A stretch of 64,000 bases of DNA from Caulobacter segnis (GTDB lineage Bacteria; Pseudomonadota; Alphaproteobacteria; Caulobacterales; Caulobacteraceae). The DNA is taken from contig NZ_JARQWW010000003.1 of the NCBI RefSeq assembly GCF_029543125.1, positions 558,001 to 622,000 of the forward strand, in the 5' to 3' direction. Below the pieces are notes generated by a model. The model made no database searches. It saw only the letters and a program-made list of their open reading frames with translations, and was not told the DNA's origin. Both the position numbers and the translations under genes were made by a program. Shown here one piece after another: positions 25,249 through 34,592 of this stretch; the stretch's first letter is position 1, and each line of letters begins with the position of its first letter.

Positions 25249-25715
25249 AAGGTGTCGAGCCGGGCGATCACCAGGCAGGTGGGCTCGCCGCTCTCCAGCG
25301 ACACCAGCACCGACTTGCCCTGCTTGGGGGCAAAGAACGCCGCCTTGTCCGGCATCTCCACCCCGACCATGCCAGGACTGGAGAACCGGCAGACCGGATA
25401 GGTCTTGCCGCTCCGGCCGCCGTCGGCGTGCAAGAGCGTGCATTCCATGTGACCCAGCCGGCGCTCGAACCGGACGCCTTCATATTCAGTGGCCCTGGCC
25501 TTGGGCAGGGCCGCGCCGTCATAGCCGGCCCGAGTGACTGTCGGGCAAGGCTCCCCGGGCATCGACCAGGCCTTCGCCTCGGCCACATTGGCGTTCCGCT
25601 GCTTGATCATCTTTGGAATGAAGGACGCCGGCAGCAGCACCGCCAGCCCGCCTAGCACGAGCCAAAGGATCGGCGGCTTCTTGCGAACCTTCAGAACCCC
25701 ATAGTCGTTCGTCAT
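25245..25715 (-). CDS. Single-pass membrane protein of unknown function
   Basis: A 156-residue protein with one transmembrane helix near residues 15-35 (PPILWLVLGGLAVLLPASFIP) and a C-terminal domain of about 115 residues. Four cysteines (in GEPCPTV, HMECTLL, YPVCRFS and PTCLVIA) could form two disulfides if the domain is periplasmic. I do not recognise the family. The start MTNDYG is preferred to an ATG six codons upstream. It is divergent from rnr. Confidence 0.65.
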   Translation of the reverse strand: MTNDYGVLKVRKKPPILWLVLGGLAVLLPASFIPKMIKQRNANVAEAKAWSMPGEPCPTVTRAGYDGAALPKARATEYEGVRFERRLGHMECTLLHADGGRSGKTYPVCRFSSPGMVGVEMPDKAAFFAPKQGKSVLVSLESGEPTCLVIARLDTF

Positions 25716-25807
25716 GCCAAACACCTCCAGCACGCCGAGGAGCTTTGCAAAACGCGCCTGCTGCTGACAAGCGGGACAATCGCCCCCGATGCGCGTTACA
25801 CACGGTC

Positions 25808-28126
25808 ATGGCCAAACGCCCGCCCCTGAACAAGACCGCCCGCCCGCCGCAAGGGCTCCCTGACAAGGAAACCCTGCTGAAGTTCCTGCGTGAGGCGGGG
25901 GAAGCCGACAAGGCCGACATCGCCCGCGCCTTCGGGCTGAAGGGCGCCGACCGCCGGGCCCTGCGCGACATGCTGAAGTCCCTCAACGCCGAAGGCGCCC
26001 TGGGCAAACGCGGCCGCAAGGGCTTCGCCGAGCGCGGCGCCCTGCCGGAAGTCGGCGTGGTCGAGGTGGCGGAGCGTGACCCCGACGGGGATCTCTACGT
26101 CCAGCTCATGCGAGCCGAGGACGCCGACCTGATCCGTCTGGCCCCCGACCGCAACGAGGCCGCCGCGGGAGCCCCCGGCCTGGGCGACCGCCTGCTGGTC
26201 CGCTTCGAGAAGCTGGAGAACGGTGAGACCGAAGCCCGCATGATCAAGCGCCTGGGCCAGAGCGCCCACCGCCTGCTCGGCGTCATCCGCAAGCACCGCC
26301 GTGAGGTCCGCGTCGAGCCTGTCGACCGCAAGGTCAAGGAAAGCCTGCTGATCCCGGAAGCCGAGGCCGGCGACCTGAAGGACGGCGATCTGGTCCTGGC
26401 CGCCATCGGCCAGTCCTCCAGCCGCTACGGCCCCAAGCGCGGCAAGATTCTGGAGGTCCTGGGCCGCGAGGATGATCCCAAGGCCGCCAGCCTGATCGCC
26501 ATCCACTCGCACGGCATCCGCACCGGCTTCTCCGAGCAGGCAGAGGCGGAAGCCGAAGCCGCCGAGGCGCCGACCCTGTCAGGTCGCGAGGACCTGCGCG
26601 ACCTGCCCTTCGTCACCATCGACCCGGTGGACGCGCGCGACCACGACGACGCCGTCTACGCCCATCCCGATCCGTCGGAGAAGAACCCGGGCGGCTGGGT
26701 CGTCTGGGTCGCCATCGCCGACGTGGCCGCCTATGTCCGCGCAGGCTCGGCCCTGGACCGCGAGGCCCGCGACAAGGGCAACAGCGTCTATTTCCCCGAC
26801 CGCGTCGAGCCGATGCTGCCCGAGCGCCTGTCCAACGGCCTGTGCTCCCTGCGCGAGGGGGAGAACCGCGCCACCTTGGCCGTGCGCATGGTCTTCGACG
26901 CCAGCGGCCGCAAGATCAGCCACCGCTTCGTGCGCGGCCTGATGCGCTCGGCCGCCAAGCTGTCCTATGAGCAGGCCCAGGCGGCCATCGACGGCATGCC
27001 CGACGACAAGGCCGGCCCGCTGCTGGAGCCGATCCTCCAGCCGCTATGGATTGCCTATCGCGTTATGCTGAAGGGCCGCGAGGCCCGCGCCCCGCTCAAG
27101 ATCATGAGCGAGGAGCGCAAGATCGCCATCAGCCCCGAGGGCGAGGTCGTCTCCATCAACCGCCGCGTCTCCCTCGAAGCTCACCAGCTCATCGAGGAGA
27201 TGATGATCCAGGCCAACGTCTCGGCCGCCGAGACGCTGGAAGGCAAGAAGACGCCCCTGATCTACCGTGTCCACGACACGCCCAGCCAAGAGAAGGTGTT
27301 CAGCCTCGCCGACTTCCTCGGCACCCTGGGCATCAACTGGAACAAGGGCGAGGCGCCGCGCACCGATCGCTTCAACAAGCTGCTCGACGAGACGCGCGAG
27401 GGGCCGCACAGCGACATCGTCAACGAGATCGTCCTGCGCACCCAGATGCAGGCGCACTACTCCACCGACAATATCGGCCACTTCGGCCTGAACCTGGACC
27501 GCTACGCCCACTTCACCAGCCCGATCCGCCGCTACGCCGACCTGATCGTCCATCGCGGCCTGATCCGCTCGCTCGGCCTGGGCGACGACGGCCTGACCGA
27601 TCAGGACATCAGCCAGCTGCGCGATACGGCCGAGCACATCACCCACTCCGAGCGCCGCGCCATGGCGGCGGAGCGGGACGCCACCGACCGCTATGTCGCC
27701 GCGTTTCTTCAAGACCGCGTGGGCGCCGACTTCACGGGCCGCATCACCGGCGTCACCCGCTTTGGCCTGTTCGTGCGTCTGGCGGAGACCGGGGCGGACG
27801 GCCTTGTGCCTGTCTCCACCCTGGGCGGCGAGTACTTCGTCCACGACGACCGCATGCACGCCCTGGTGGGTGAGCGCACCGGCCGCCGCTGGCCGCTGGG
27901 CATGACGGTGGAGGTTCGCCTGATCGAGGCCACGCCCGTCACCGGCGGCCTGGTCTTCGAAATGCTCAGCGAGCCCATGGCCGCCGACAAGTCCCTGCCA
28001 CAGCCCCGCCTGGGCATACGCAAGCGGGGCGGCCCGCCGCCCGGCGTCCGTCTGTCCAAGAAGGCCGGCAAGGGCGCCCGCAAGGACAAGGGCGCTCCGA
28101 AGAAGAAGGGCGCGCGCAAGCGTTAG
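25808..28126 (+). CDS. rnr: Ribonuclease R
   Basis: Processive 3'-5' exoribonuclease (772 residues) that degrades structured RNA. An N-terminal helix-turn-helix-like region (about 20-60) precedes cold-shock domains. The RNB catalytic domain contains the metal-binding motif TIDPVDARDHDDAVY with the conserved aspartates, ends with LNLDRYAHFTSPIRRYADLIVHRGL, and is followed by an S1 domain (GRITGVTRFGLFVRL...). A Lys/Arg/Gly-rich tail closes the protein, as in other RNase R enzymes. The start at 25808 is chosen because the family homology begins there; an upstream in-frame codon exists. Confidence 0.95.
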   Translation: MAKRPPLNKTARPPQGLPDKETLLKFLREAGEADKADIARAFGLKGADRRALRDMLKSLNAEGALGKRGRKGFAERGALPEVGVVEVAERDPDGDLYVQLMRAEDADLIRLAPDRNEAAAGAPGLGDRLLVRFEKLENGETEARMIKRLGQSAHRLLGVIRKHRREVRVEPVDRKVKESLLIPEAEAGDLKDGDLVLAAIGQSSSRYGPKRGKILEVLGREDDPKAASLIAIHSHGIRTGFSEQAEAEAEAAEAPTLSGREDLRDLPFVTIDPVDARDHDDAVYAHPDPSEKNPGGWVVWVAIADVAAYVRAGSALDREARDKGNSVYFPDRVEPMLPERLSNGLCSLREGENRATLAVRMVFDASGRKISHRFVRGLMRSAAKLSYEQAQAAIDGMPDDKAGPLLEPILQPLWIAYRVMLKGREARAPLKIMSEERKIAISPEGEVVSINRRVSLEAHQLIEEMMIQANVSAAETLEGKKTPLIYRVHDTPSQEKVFSLADFLGTLGINWNKGEAPRTDRFNKLLDETREGPHSDIVNEIVLRTQMQAHYSTDNIGHFGLNLDRYAHFTSPIRRYADLIVHRGLIRSLGLGDDGLTDQDISQLRDTAEHITHSERRAMAAERDATDRYVAAFLQDRVGADFTGRITGVTRFGLFVRLAETGADGLVPVSTLGGEYFVHDDRMHALVGERTGRRWPLGMTVEVRLIEATPVTGGLVFEMLSEPMAADKSLPQPRLGIRKRGGPPPGVRLSKKAGKGARKDKGAPKKKGARKR

Positions 28127-28144
28127 GCGCGCGCCGCCTCGTCC

Positions 28145-29452
28145 CTATTTCGCGGCCTTGGAGTCCAGATAGTCCATGGCCAGGGTCACGTGGGCCTTCA
28201 CCCCGGTCTCCAGCACCTTCTCGTCGATGTCGAAGAAGGGCGAGTGGTTTACCGGGCTCTCACCGGCCTTGTACTGCGCCTTGCGGCCGCCGAGTTGCAG
28301 GTACAGGCCGGGCACTTTCTGGGCGAAGAACGAGAAGTCCTCGGCCCCCGTCACCAGGTCGCCGTTCGGCTCGATCTTGCCGCCTGCCGCACGCGCCAGG
28401 CTCGGCTGCGCCCACTTGGTCAGGGCCGGGTCGTTGTAGGTCACCGGATAGAAGCCGTCGAAGCCGACCTCCGCGGTGGCGCCCCAGGTGTCGGCGATGC
28501 CCTTCACGGTCTTTTCGATGCGCGCCTTGGCGTCCGCATTGCGCGCATCGGAGAAGGTGCGCAGCGTCCCTTCCATCACAAAGTCCTCGGGGATGATGTT
28601 GTTGCGCACCCCGCCATGCATGGTGGCGATGGTGATGATGGTCGGCGAGGCCGTCACATCCAGTTGACGCGCCGCCACGCCGTTCAGGGCGGTGACGATC
28701 TCCGACGCCGCCGAAGACAGGTCCACGCCGCTCCACGGCCGGGCGCCATGGGTTTGACGGCCCTTCAGCTTGATCGTGATGCGGTCGGCGCTGGCGTAGA
28801 ACCCGCCGGAACGCCAGTTCAGCACGCCCGGCTCGCCCGGGCCGATATGAATGCCGAAGATCGCATCGACCTTCGGGCTGTTGAGCACGCCCTCCTTGAC
28901 CATCACCTGCGCGCCGCCGATGCCCGCGCCGGCCTGCATGCCCTCTTCGGCGGGCTGGAAGATCAGCACGACCGTGCCCCGGATCTGGTCCTTCATGCCG
29001 GCCAGCACCTCGGCCGCGCCCATCAGCATGGCGATGTGTGTGTCATGGCCGCAGGCGTGCATGACGGGGACTTCCTTGCCCTCCCACACGCCCTTGGCCT
29101 TGGACGCGAACGGCAGGCCGGTTTTCTCCTCCACCGGCAGGCCGTCCATGTCGGCGCGCAAGGCCACCACGCCGCCCGGCTTGCCGCCCTTCAGCACGCC
29201 GACGACGCCGGTCTTGGCCACGCCGGTGCGGACCTCGAAGCCCAGGTCCTTCAGGTGCTTGGCGACGATCCCCGCCGTGCGGGTCTCCTGCTCGCCCAGT
29301 TCGGGATGCTGGTGGAAATCACGTCGCCAGGTGACGACCTTCGGCTGGATCTTCGCCGCCGCCGCCGCGATCGCTTCGGTGGTGGCCGCCTGCGCGACCT
29401 GACCCGAAACCAGCGCGGCCGCAGCCGCCAGACCCAAACTCACAACGCGCAT
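28145..29452 (-). CDS. Exported M20-family amidohydrolase/peptidase
   Basis: Zinc-dependent amidohydrolase of the hippurate/IAA-amino-acid hydrolase group, 435 residues. A signal peptide (MRVVSLGLAAAAALVSGQVAQAA) sends it to the periplasm. Metal-binding landmarks are VMHACGHDTHIAMLMGAAEVL (residues about 120-140), PAEEG in FQPAEEGMQAG, a His in IFGIHIGPG, the dimerisation domain with RQTHGARPWSGVD, and VTGAEDFSFFAQKVPG near the end. It probably cleaves an N-acylated amino acid or peptide. It converges on rnr with 18 bases between. Confidence 0.88.
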   Translation of the reverse strand: MRVVSLGLAAAAALVSGQVAQAATTEAIAAAAAKIQPKVVTWRRDFHQHPELGEQETRTAGIVAKHLKDLGFEVRTGVAKTGVVGVLKGGKPGGVVALRADMDGLPVEEKTGLPFASKAKGVWEGKEVPVMHACGHDTHIAMLMGAAEVLAGMKDQIRGTVVLIFQPAEEGMQAGAGIGGAQVMVKEGVLNSPKVDAIFGIHIGPGEPGVLNWRSGGFYASADRITIKLKGRQTHGARPWSGVDLSSAASEIVTALNGVAARQLDVTASPTIITIATMHGGVRNNIIPEDFVMEGTLRTFSDARNADAKARIEKTVKGIADTWGATAEVGFDGFYPVTYNDPALTKWAQPSLARAAGGKIEPNGDLVTGAEDFSFFAQKVPGLYLQLGGRKAQYKAGESPVNHSPFFDIDEKVLETGVKAHVTLAMDYLDSKAAK

Positions 29453-29576
29453 GGCTCAAACCCCCGCAAAATCCGGGTTGCAACCTCTCCGGCGACAGAA
29501 GCGCGGTCAAGCAGATCACGCGATTGACGCTACGGCGCCTCTTTTCGCGTCAGCGAAAGAGCCTAACCTGCCTTGC

Positions 29577-30308
29577 ATGGCTGAACCGACTTTGGACGCT
29601 GAGTACGACCCCCTCACCCACGGCGCCTTGCGAAAGGCGGGCGCGGCGGCGGTCGCCACACGCCATGCCGCCACGCTGATCGTGGTCCGCCGGGACGGTC
29701 CGTCCCCGCGCGTGCTCATGGGACGCCGAAACGGCGGCCACGCCTTCATGCCCGGCAAATGGGTGTTCCCGGGCGGCCGCGTCGACCGCACCGACTTCAC
29801 CGCCCCTTCGGCCACGGACCTGCCCGCCGAGGTCCTGGGCCAGCTGTCGGACGCTCCTCGGCACAAGAGCATCACCCTGCCCCGCGCTCTGGGCATGGCC
29901 GCGATCCGCGAGACGTTCGAGGAGGCCGGCCTGCTGCTGGCCAAACCCATTCCGCCGCGTCCCGGCGCGGGTCCATGGCGGGATTTCCTGGCCGCCGGCG
30001 CCGCGCCGGACCTTTCGGCCCTGACCTATGTGGCCCGCGCCATCACGCCGCCCTATCGCCCTCGCCGCTTCGACGCGCGCTTCTTCATGGCCGAGGCGGA
30101 CCGCCTGATCAGCCTGGAGCGCCGCCCGGGGGACGGAGAGCTGGACGAGATCGGCTGGCTGTCCTTGGATGAAGCCCTGACGCTGGAGGAGCTGCCCGCC
30201 ATCACCCGCTTCGTGGTGCAGGAGGTGGCCGAGCGCCTGAAACAGCCCGGCCGCCCGATCCCCTACATGCGCTTTCTCAACGGCCGCCGGAAGCTGGTCT
30301 ATCTTTGA
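29577..30308 (+). CDS. Nudix hydrolase
   Basis: A 243-residue Nudix-fold pyrophosphohydrolase. The Nudix box lies near residues 100-120 (GMAAIRETFEEAGLLL: Gly, REx2EE and Gly in register). The VFPGGRVD segment before it and the extended insert between are as in the NUDT7/NUDT19-like (CoA/acyl-CoA) group rather than MutT; the substrate is uncertain. The start MAEPTLDAEYDP is selected because the upstream extension to 29451 overlaps the divergent M20 gene and looks non-coding. Confidence 0.85.
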   Translation: MAEPTLDAEYDPLTHGALRKAGAAAVATRHAATLIVVRRDGPSPRVLMGRRNGGHAFMPGKWVFPGGRVDRTDFTAPSATDLPAEVLGQLSDAPRHKSITLPRALGMAAIRETFEEAGLLLAKPIPPRPGAGPWRDFLAAGAAPDLSALTYVARAITPPYRPRRFDARFFMAEADRLISLERRPGDGELDEIGWLSLDEALTLEELPAITRFVVQEVAERLKQPGRPIPYMRFLNGRRKLVYL

Positions 30309-30349
30309 AAGCAGACAGGCGCACATATGTATATGCGCGCCGTCAGGCC

Positions 30350-30895
30350 CTACTCAGCCAACGGCTTGCTCAGATCGAACCGGACCCGGAAATCCCGGTT
30401 CTGCCGCGCCAGCGAATAGGTGAAAGCCTCGCCCGGGAGCACTTCCACGGCCCAGACGTTGGTCACCGAGGCCGGATTGCCCTTGGTCGTGAAGAGGGTC
30501 TTGGAGAAGGCGTCCGCCGGGAAGGCCTGCCGCATCGCCGATCCTGCATCGGCCGTGTCGCCGCCGTATTGGCTCAGGGCGTCCTCCGTCCCGTCCTCAT
30601 GACGATGATCATGCTTCAGGCGCAGGCCGGCTTCCGTCCGTGTGATCACCCAGGTGCGCGACCTGTCGGCCCCCACCTGAAACGGAATGCGGATCTGCGT
30701 CGCCGAGCAGTCGCGCACATGCATCAACATGGACTGAGACCGCATGGCGGCGTCCGCAGCGTCGCTGCTTACCAGCTTGCCGGCGAATCGCTTGCCGCAC
30801 AGGGCGGTCAGGTTCCGGAAGAACGCGTCTTGCGTCGAAGCGGCGCTCGGGGTGGAAAGAGCCGCAGCGGCGGCCAGTACTGTGCTTATGATCAT
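30350..30895 (-). CDS. Predicted secreted protein of unknown function
   Basis: A 181-residue protein with a cleavable signal peptide (MIISTVLAAAAALSTPSAAS). The mature part has Cys pairs in LTALCGKRF and HVRDCSATQ and a run LRLKHDHRHEDGTEDALSQYGG, which resembles a secreted lipocalin-like or beta-barrel fold. I cannot assign a family. It converges with the Nudix gene and is divergent from rpmG. Confidence 0.65.
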   Translation of the reverse strand: MIISTVLAAAAALSTPSAASTQDAFFRNLTALCGKRFAGKLVSSDAADAAMRSQSMLMHVRDCSATQIRIPFQVGADRSRTWVITRTEAGLRLKHDHRHEDGTEDALSQYGGDTADAGSAMRQAFPADAFSKTLFTTKGNPASVTNVWAVEVLPGEAFTYSLARQNRDFRVRFDLSKPLAE

Positions 30896-30921
30896 GGTTA
30901 CAGCCTAGTTCGACTAAGGCG

Positions 30922-30949
30922 TTGACTTCCAGCGCTCCTTGAGTATTTT
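30922..30949 (+). promoter_or_regulatory. Candidate housekeeping promoter of rpmG
   Basis: TTGACT, 16 bases, then TATTTT, ending 56 bases before the rpmG ATG. The spacing and -35 element fit a sigma-70-like promoter; the -10 is only a partial match. Confidence 0.4.
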
Positions 30950-31005
30950 CCGCGCTCTCAAGTTTTTGGGCGCGCGGAGTTCGCGCTCCTGCGCAGGATT
31001 CGACC

Positions 31006-31173
31006 ATGGCTAAACCGGCTTCCATCAAGATCCGCCTCAACTCGACGGCGGATACCGGGTTCTTCTACGTCGCGAAGAAGAACGCCCGCACCAAGACCGA
31101 AAAGCTCGTGCTGAAGAAGTACGACCCGGTCATCCGCAAGCACGTCGAATTCCGCGAAGGCAAGATCAAGTAA
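31006..31173 (+). CDS. rpmG: 50S ribosomal protein L33
   Basis: A 55-residue basic protein: [20 protein letters not shown], then [20 protein letters not shown] and a tail ending REGKIK. This is the short, cysteine-free form of L33 usual in proteobacteria, so it needs no zinc. It sits in the large subunit near the E site. It has its own candidate promoter and a strong terminator, so it is probably monocistronic. In Caulobacter-type genomes it is a neighbour of the divK-pleD locus. Confidence 0.97.
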   Translation: MAKPASIKIRLNSTADTGFFYVAKKNARTKTEKLVLKKYDPVIRKHVEFREGKIK

Positions 31174-31200
31174 GATCGGCCTCAGCGCTGCTATTCAAAG

Positions 31201-31229
31201 AACGCCCGGTCCCGCGACCGGGCGTTTTT
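31201..31229 (+). terminator. Rho-independent terminator of rpmG
   Basis: A perfect 11-base stem (AACGCCCGGTC / GACCGGGCGTT) with a CCGC loop runs into TTTTT. Confidence 0.92.
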
Positions 31230-31259
31230 CGTTTCCGGCATAGCCGCTAGGATATCGGC

Positions 31260-32045
31260 ATGACCCGCCTGATCGGCCTCGCCGCCGCCCTCTGCCTGCT
31301 CACCGCCTGCGCCGCGCCCCCGGCCAAGGTCGAGGCCGCCACGCCGGAATACGGCTATCAGGTGGTCCAGACCCTCCCCCACGACCCGCAGGCCTTCACC
31401 CAGGGCCTGTTCTTCAAGGATGGCGTGTTCTTCGAAAGCACCGGCCAGCACGGGCAATCCTCGATCCGCCGGGTCGATCCGGCCACGGGCAAGGTCCTGA
31501 AGCTCCAGCCCCTGGACGAGCGCTACTTCGGCGAAGGCATCATCGACGCCGGCGACCGCCTGGTGCAGCTCACCTGGCGGCACGAGGTCGGCTTCATCTA
31601 CGGCCTCGACGACTTCAAGCCCCGGGGCCAGTTCGCCTATCGGGGCGAAGGCTGGGGCCTGACCCGCGATGCGACCCGCCTGTTCATGAGCGACGGCACC
31701 GCCGACATCCGCGTTCTGGATCCGGCGACATTGAAAGAGACCAGCCGCATCCACGTGACAGACGCCGCCGGCCGTCCCGTGGACCAATTGAACGAACTGG
31801 AATGGGTGAAGGGCGAGATCTACGCCAACATCTGGCAAACCGACCTGATCGCCCGCATTGATCCGAAAAGCGGCAAGGTCGTGGGCTGGATCAATCTTTC
31901 GGGCCTGTTGCCCGCGGAAGATCGCGGCAGCGCCGATGTGCTCAACGGCATCGCCTATGACGCGGCGACCGACCGGCTGTTCGTCACCGGCAAGCTTTGG
32001 CCCAAGCTCTTCGAGATCAAGCTGACCACCCCGCGCAAGCCTTAG
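31260..32045 (+). CDS. Glutaminyl-peptide cyclotransferase, predicted lipoprotein
   Basis: Beta-propeller glutamine cyclotransferase (plant/bacterial type), which would form pyroglutamate at protein N-termini. It is 261 residues. A lipoprotein signal, MTRLIGLAAALCLLTACAAP, places it at the envelope. Family landmarks are LPHDPQAFTQGLFF, ESTGQHGQSSIRRVD, LDERYFGEGI, GWGLTRD, LNELEWVKGEIYANIWQTD and VLNGIAYD. The 3' end overlaps the converging pleD by four bases. Confidence 0.9.
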   Translation: MTRLIGLAAALCLLTACAAPPAKVEAATPEYGYQVVQTLPHDPQAFTQGLFFKDGVFFESTGQHGQSSIRRVDPATGKVLKLQPLDERYFGEGIIDAGDRLVQLTWRHEVGFIYGLDDFKPRGQFAYRGEGWGLTRDATRLFMSDGTADIRVLDPATLKETSRIHVTDAAGRPVDQLNELEWVKGEIYANIWQTDLIARIDPKSGKVVGWINLSGLLPAEDRGSADVLNGIAYDAATDRLFVTGKLWPKLFEIKLTTPRKP

Positions 32046-33406
32046 GCGCGGCGCGAGATCACCCGGTTGCGGCCGCTCGCCTTGGCTTCATAAACCGCAC
32101 TGTCGGCCCGCTTCAGCAGGGCCTCGGGCGTGTCGGTCTCATCCAGGGTCGCCGCCACACCGACCGAGATGGTCGCCGTCAGAAGCTCTGTCCCGCCCGC
32201 CACGCGGAACGGAGAGCCCGCCACGTGAGTGCGGATGCGCTCGGCGATCCGTTCGGCGTCCTCGATCCGGGTGTCGGGCATGATCACCGTGAACTCCTCG
32301 CCGCCATAGCGGCAGGGCAGGTCGATGGCGCGGACGTTGGACGCCAGGCGCACGGCGAACTCGCGCAGCACCTCGTCGCCCACGTCGTGGCCGAAGGTGT
32401 CGTTGATCTGCTTGAAGTGATCGATGTCGATCATCATCGCCGCCACCGGCTCGCCGCCGCGCACGGCACGCGTCACCAGCGCCCCCAGCTGCCCCACCAT
32501 GTAGCGGCGGTTGTGCAGGCCGGTCAGCTGGTCGGTGACCGCCAGCTCCAGCGAATGGTCCAGGTTGTCGCGCAGGAAGTCGGTATAGCGCTTGCGCTTG
32601 ATCTGGGTCCGCGCCCGGGCGGCCAGTTCCTGCGGGTCAATCGGCTTGGTCAGGATGTCGTTGACCCCGATCTCCAGCGCCTTGACCAGACGGCCGCGGT
32701 CATCCGGGTCCACCACGGTGATCACCGGGATATGGCGCGTCGCTTCGTCCGAACGCAGGCCGGCGGCGAAACGCAGGCCGTCGAAGGACTTGGCCGTGGC
32801 GTTGACGATGACCAGGTCCACCGGGCCGCGGCTGGCCACCTGGGCCTTGTCCACGTCGCGCTCCCAGACCGGGCGATGGTCGATGGTCAGGTCGTCGATC
32901 AGGCGTTGAGCCTGGCGTTCGTTGTCATCGACGATCAGCACACGCCCGCCGGTGCCGCCCAGGCGCGCGGCGGCGCCGGCGATCACCCCGATGCGGCGGC
33001 CCGAGGCCTCCCGCTGGCGAAGCTCGTCGATCACCAGCTTCAGCCGCGTCAGGCTGCGCACGCGCGCCATCAGCAGGGCGTCGTCGATCGGCTTGGTCAG
33101 GAAGTCGTCGGCCCCGGCCTCAAGCCCGGCGATGCGGTCGGCGCGCCCGTCGAGGGCCGTGACCAGCACCACAGGGATATGGCGGGTGGCGGGATCGTCC
33201 TTCAGCCGGCGGCAGACGGCGAACCCGTCCATGCCCGGCATCATGACGTCCAGAAGGATGATGTCCGGCCGCTGTTCCGCGGCCATGGCGAGGGCCGTCA
33301 CGCCGTCATAGGCGTGGCTGACGTCGTAATACTCCGCCGTCAGCTTGGCTTCGAGCAGACGGACATTGGCCTCGATGTCATCGACGACCAGAATGCGCGC
33401 GCTCAC
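32042..33406 (-). CDS. pleD: Diguanylate cyclase response regulator PleD
   Basis: Polar cell-cycle regulator that makes cyclic di-GMP when phosphorylated by PleC/DivJ. It is 454 residues, as in Caulobacter crescentus as I recall. REC1 has D9/D10 and phospho-acceptor D53 (LLDVMMPG). The second REC is an adaptor (about 150-275) with a poorer acceptor site. The GGDEF domain has GGEEF at 368-372 and the product-inhibition site RAID at 359-362, both intact. It lies 31 bases downstream of divK on the same strand, the standard divK-pleD operon. Confidence 0.96.
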   Translation of the reverse strand: MSARILVVDDIEANVRLLEAKLTAEYYDVSHAYDGVTALAMAAEQRPDIILLDVMMPGMDGFAVCRRLKDDPATRHIPVVLVTALDGRADRIAGLEAGADDFLTKPIDDALLMARVRSLTRLKLVIDELRQREASGRRIGVIAGAAARLGGTGGRVLIVDDNERQAQRLIDDLTIDHRPVWERDVDKAQVASRGPVDLVIVNATAKSFDGLRFAAGLRSDEATRHIPVITVVDPDDRGRLVKALEIGVNDILTKPIDPQELAARARTQIKRKRYTDFLRDNLDHSLELAVTDQLTGLHNRRYMVGQLGALVTRAVRGGEPVAAMMIDIDHFKQINDTFGHDVGDEVLREFAVRLASNVRAIDLPCRYGGEEFTVIMPDTRIEDAERIAERIRTHVAGSPFRVAGGTELLTATISVGVAATLDETDTPEALLKRADSAVYEAKASGRNRVISRRA

Positions 33407-33437
33407 AGTTCCCCCTCAGCTCGGATGCGGCGCGTGT

Positions 33438-33803
33438 TTAGCCCAGAAAGCGCCGAATCGTCTCGAGGAAGTGTGATACCGAAATGGGCTTGGAGATATA
33501 GGCCTCGCAGCCGCCCTCGCGGATGCGCTCTTCGTCGCCCTTCATGGCGAACGCCGTCACGGCGACCACGGGGATGTGCGACAGGTCGTCGTCTTCCTTC
33601 AGCCACTTGGTGACCTCCAGCCCGGAAATCTCCGGCAGCTGGATGTCCATGAGGATCAGGTCCGGGCGGTGCTCACGCGCCATGGCCAACGCCTGCAGGC
33701 CCTCGCGGGTCTCCAAGGTGTCGTATCCCTGGGCCTCGAGCAGATCATGAAAGAGTTTCATGTTCAGCTCGTTATCCTCGACGATGAGGACCTTCTTCGT
33801 CAT
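33438..33803 (-). CDS. divK: Single-domain response regulator DivK
   Basis: A 121-residue receiver domain with no output domain. Acidic residues E9/D10, phospho-acceptor D53 in [10 protein letters not shown], the conserved Thr/Ala region [16 protein letters not shown] and K105-type lysine in ISKPIS are all present. In Caulobacter, DivK-P acts on CckA through DivL to lower CtrA activity, and it stimulates DivJ and PleC. It is the first gene of divK-pleD. A near-consensus CtrA box lies 77-91 bases upstream, in line with the known CtrA dependence of divK. Confidence 0.96.
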   Translation of the reverse strand: MTKKVLIVEDNELNMKLFHDLLEAQGYDTLETREGLQALAMAREHRPDLILMDIQLPEISGLEVTKWLKEDDDLSHIPVVAVTAFAMKGDEERIREGGCEAYISKPISVSHFLETIRRFLG

Positions 33804-33879
33804 CCTGACTCCGAACGCGGCGACCGGCGCGGGAAACGGCCCGCGCCATCTACGGCTTGCCTAGGTGCCACGGATATCC

Positions 33880-33894
33880 TTAAGCCCGCGCTAA
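33880..33894 (-). promoter_or_regulatory. Candidate CtrA-binding site of divK
   Basis: On the divK strand the sequence reads TTAG-N7-TTAA, one mismatch from the CtrA consensus TTAA-N7-TTAA, in an otherwise GC-rich gap. Its 3' edge lies 76 bases upstream of the divK ATG. Confidence 0.5.
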
Positions 33895-33941
33895 TTACGA
33901 TCAGAACGGGACATTTTGCGTCCCACAATGGGAGAGCAACG

Positions 33942-34592
33942 GTGGATCAGCGGGTTTCAGACCTAGAGTCCGCCAGGGTCGATCCCCATGCGCCGCTGCT
34001 GATCGTGGACGTGGACGAGGTCATCGCCCACTTCGTCGGCGGCTTCTCCGCCTTCCTGGGTCGGCACGGATTCGAGCTGCGGACCGACCGCTACGCCCTG
34101 TTCCAGAACATCTTCCGCCCGGGCGAGGCCGAGCATCTCGACATGGCGATCGGCTACCAGCTCTACAACGACTTCTTCAGCGAAGGGGCCGACTTCCTGC
34201 CCCCCGTGGACGGCGCCGCCGACGCCCTGGCCACCCTCTCCACCCGCGCCGCCGTCGTCATCCTGACCAATGCCCCGGAGTGCGGCCGCCACCCGCGCGC
34301 GGCCTGGCTGAAGAAGCACGGCTTCGACTATCCCATGGTCATTGGCTCCGGGCCCAAGGGCCAGCCCGCCGCCACACTGGCCGCCCGCACCACAGGCCCC
34401 GTCGCCTTCATCGACGACCTGCTGCCCAATCTGGACTCGGTGGCCGAGGTCGCCCCCGCCATCAGCCGTTTCCAGATCGTCGCCCACCCGGAGCTGCGCC
34501 ACCTGGCGCCCACCGCCCCGGACCGCCACGCCTGCTTCCACGAATGGTCGGAGCTTCATCCGGCTCTGGAGAAGGCGCTTTGGCCCGCCTGA
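33942..34592 (+). CDS. HAD-like hydrolase-family protein
   Basis: A 216-residue protein. LLIVDVDEVIAHFVGGF (residues about 16-32) is a HAD motif I region with Asp-x-Asp (VDVDE), VVILTNAPE near 105 fits motif II, and a lysine plus VAFIDDLLPNLDSV near 150 fits motifs III/IV. It is therefore probably a phosphatase-type enzyme of unknown substrate. GTG is the likely start, with GGGAG eight bases upstream. The dinB TTG start lies inside its 3' end (13-base overlap), so the two genes are cotranscribed. Confidence 0.72.
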   Translation: MDQRVSDLESARVDPHAPLLIVDVDEVIAHFVGGFSAFLGRHGFELRTDRYALFQNIFRPGEAEHLDMAIGYQLYNDFFSEGADFLPPVDGAADALATLSTRAAVVILTNAPECGRHPRAAWLKKHGFDYPMVIGSGPKGQPAATLAARTTGPVAFIDDLLPNLDSVAEVAPAISRFQIVAHPELRHLAPTAPDRHACFHEWSELHPALEKALWPA

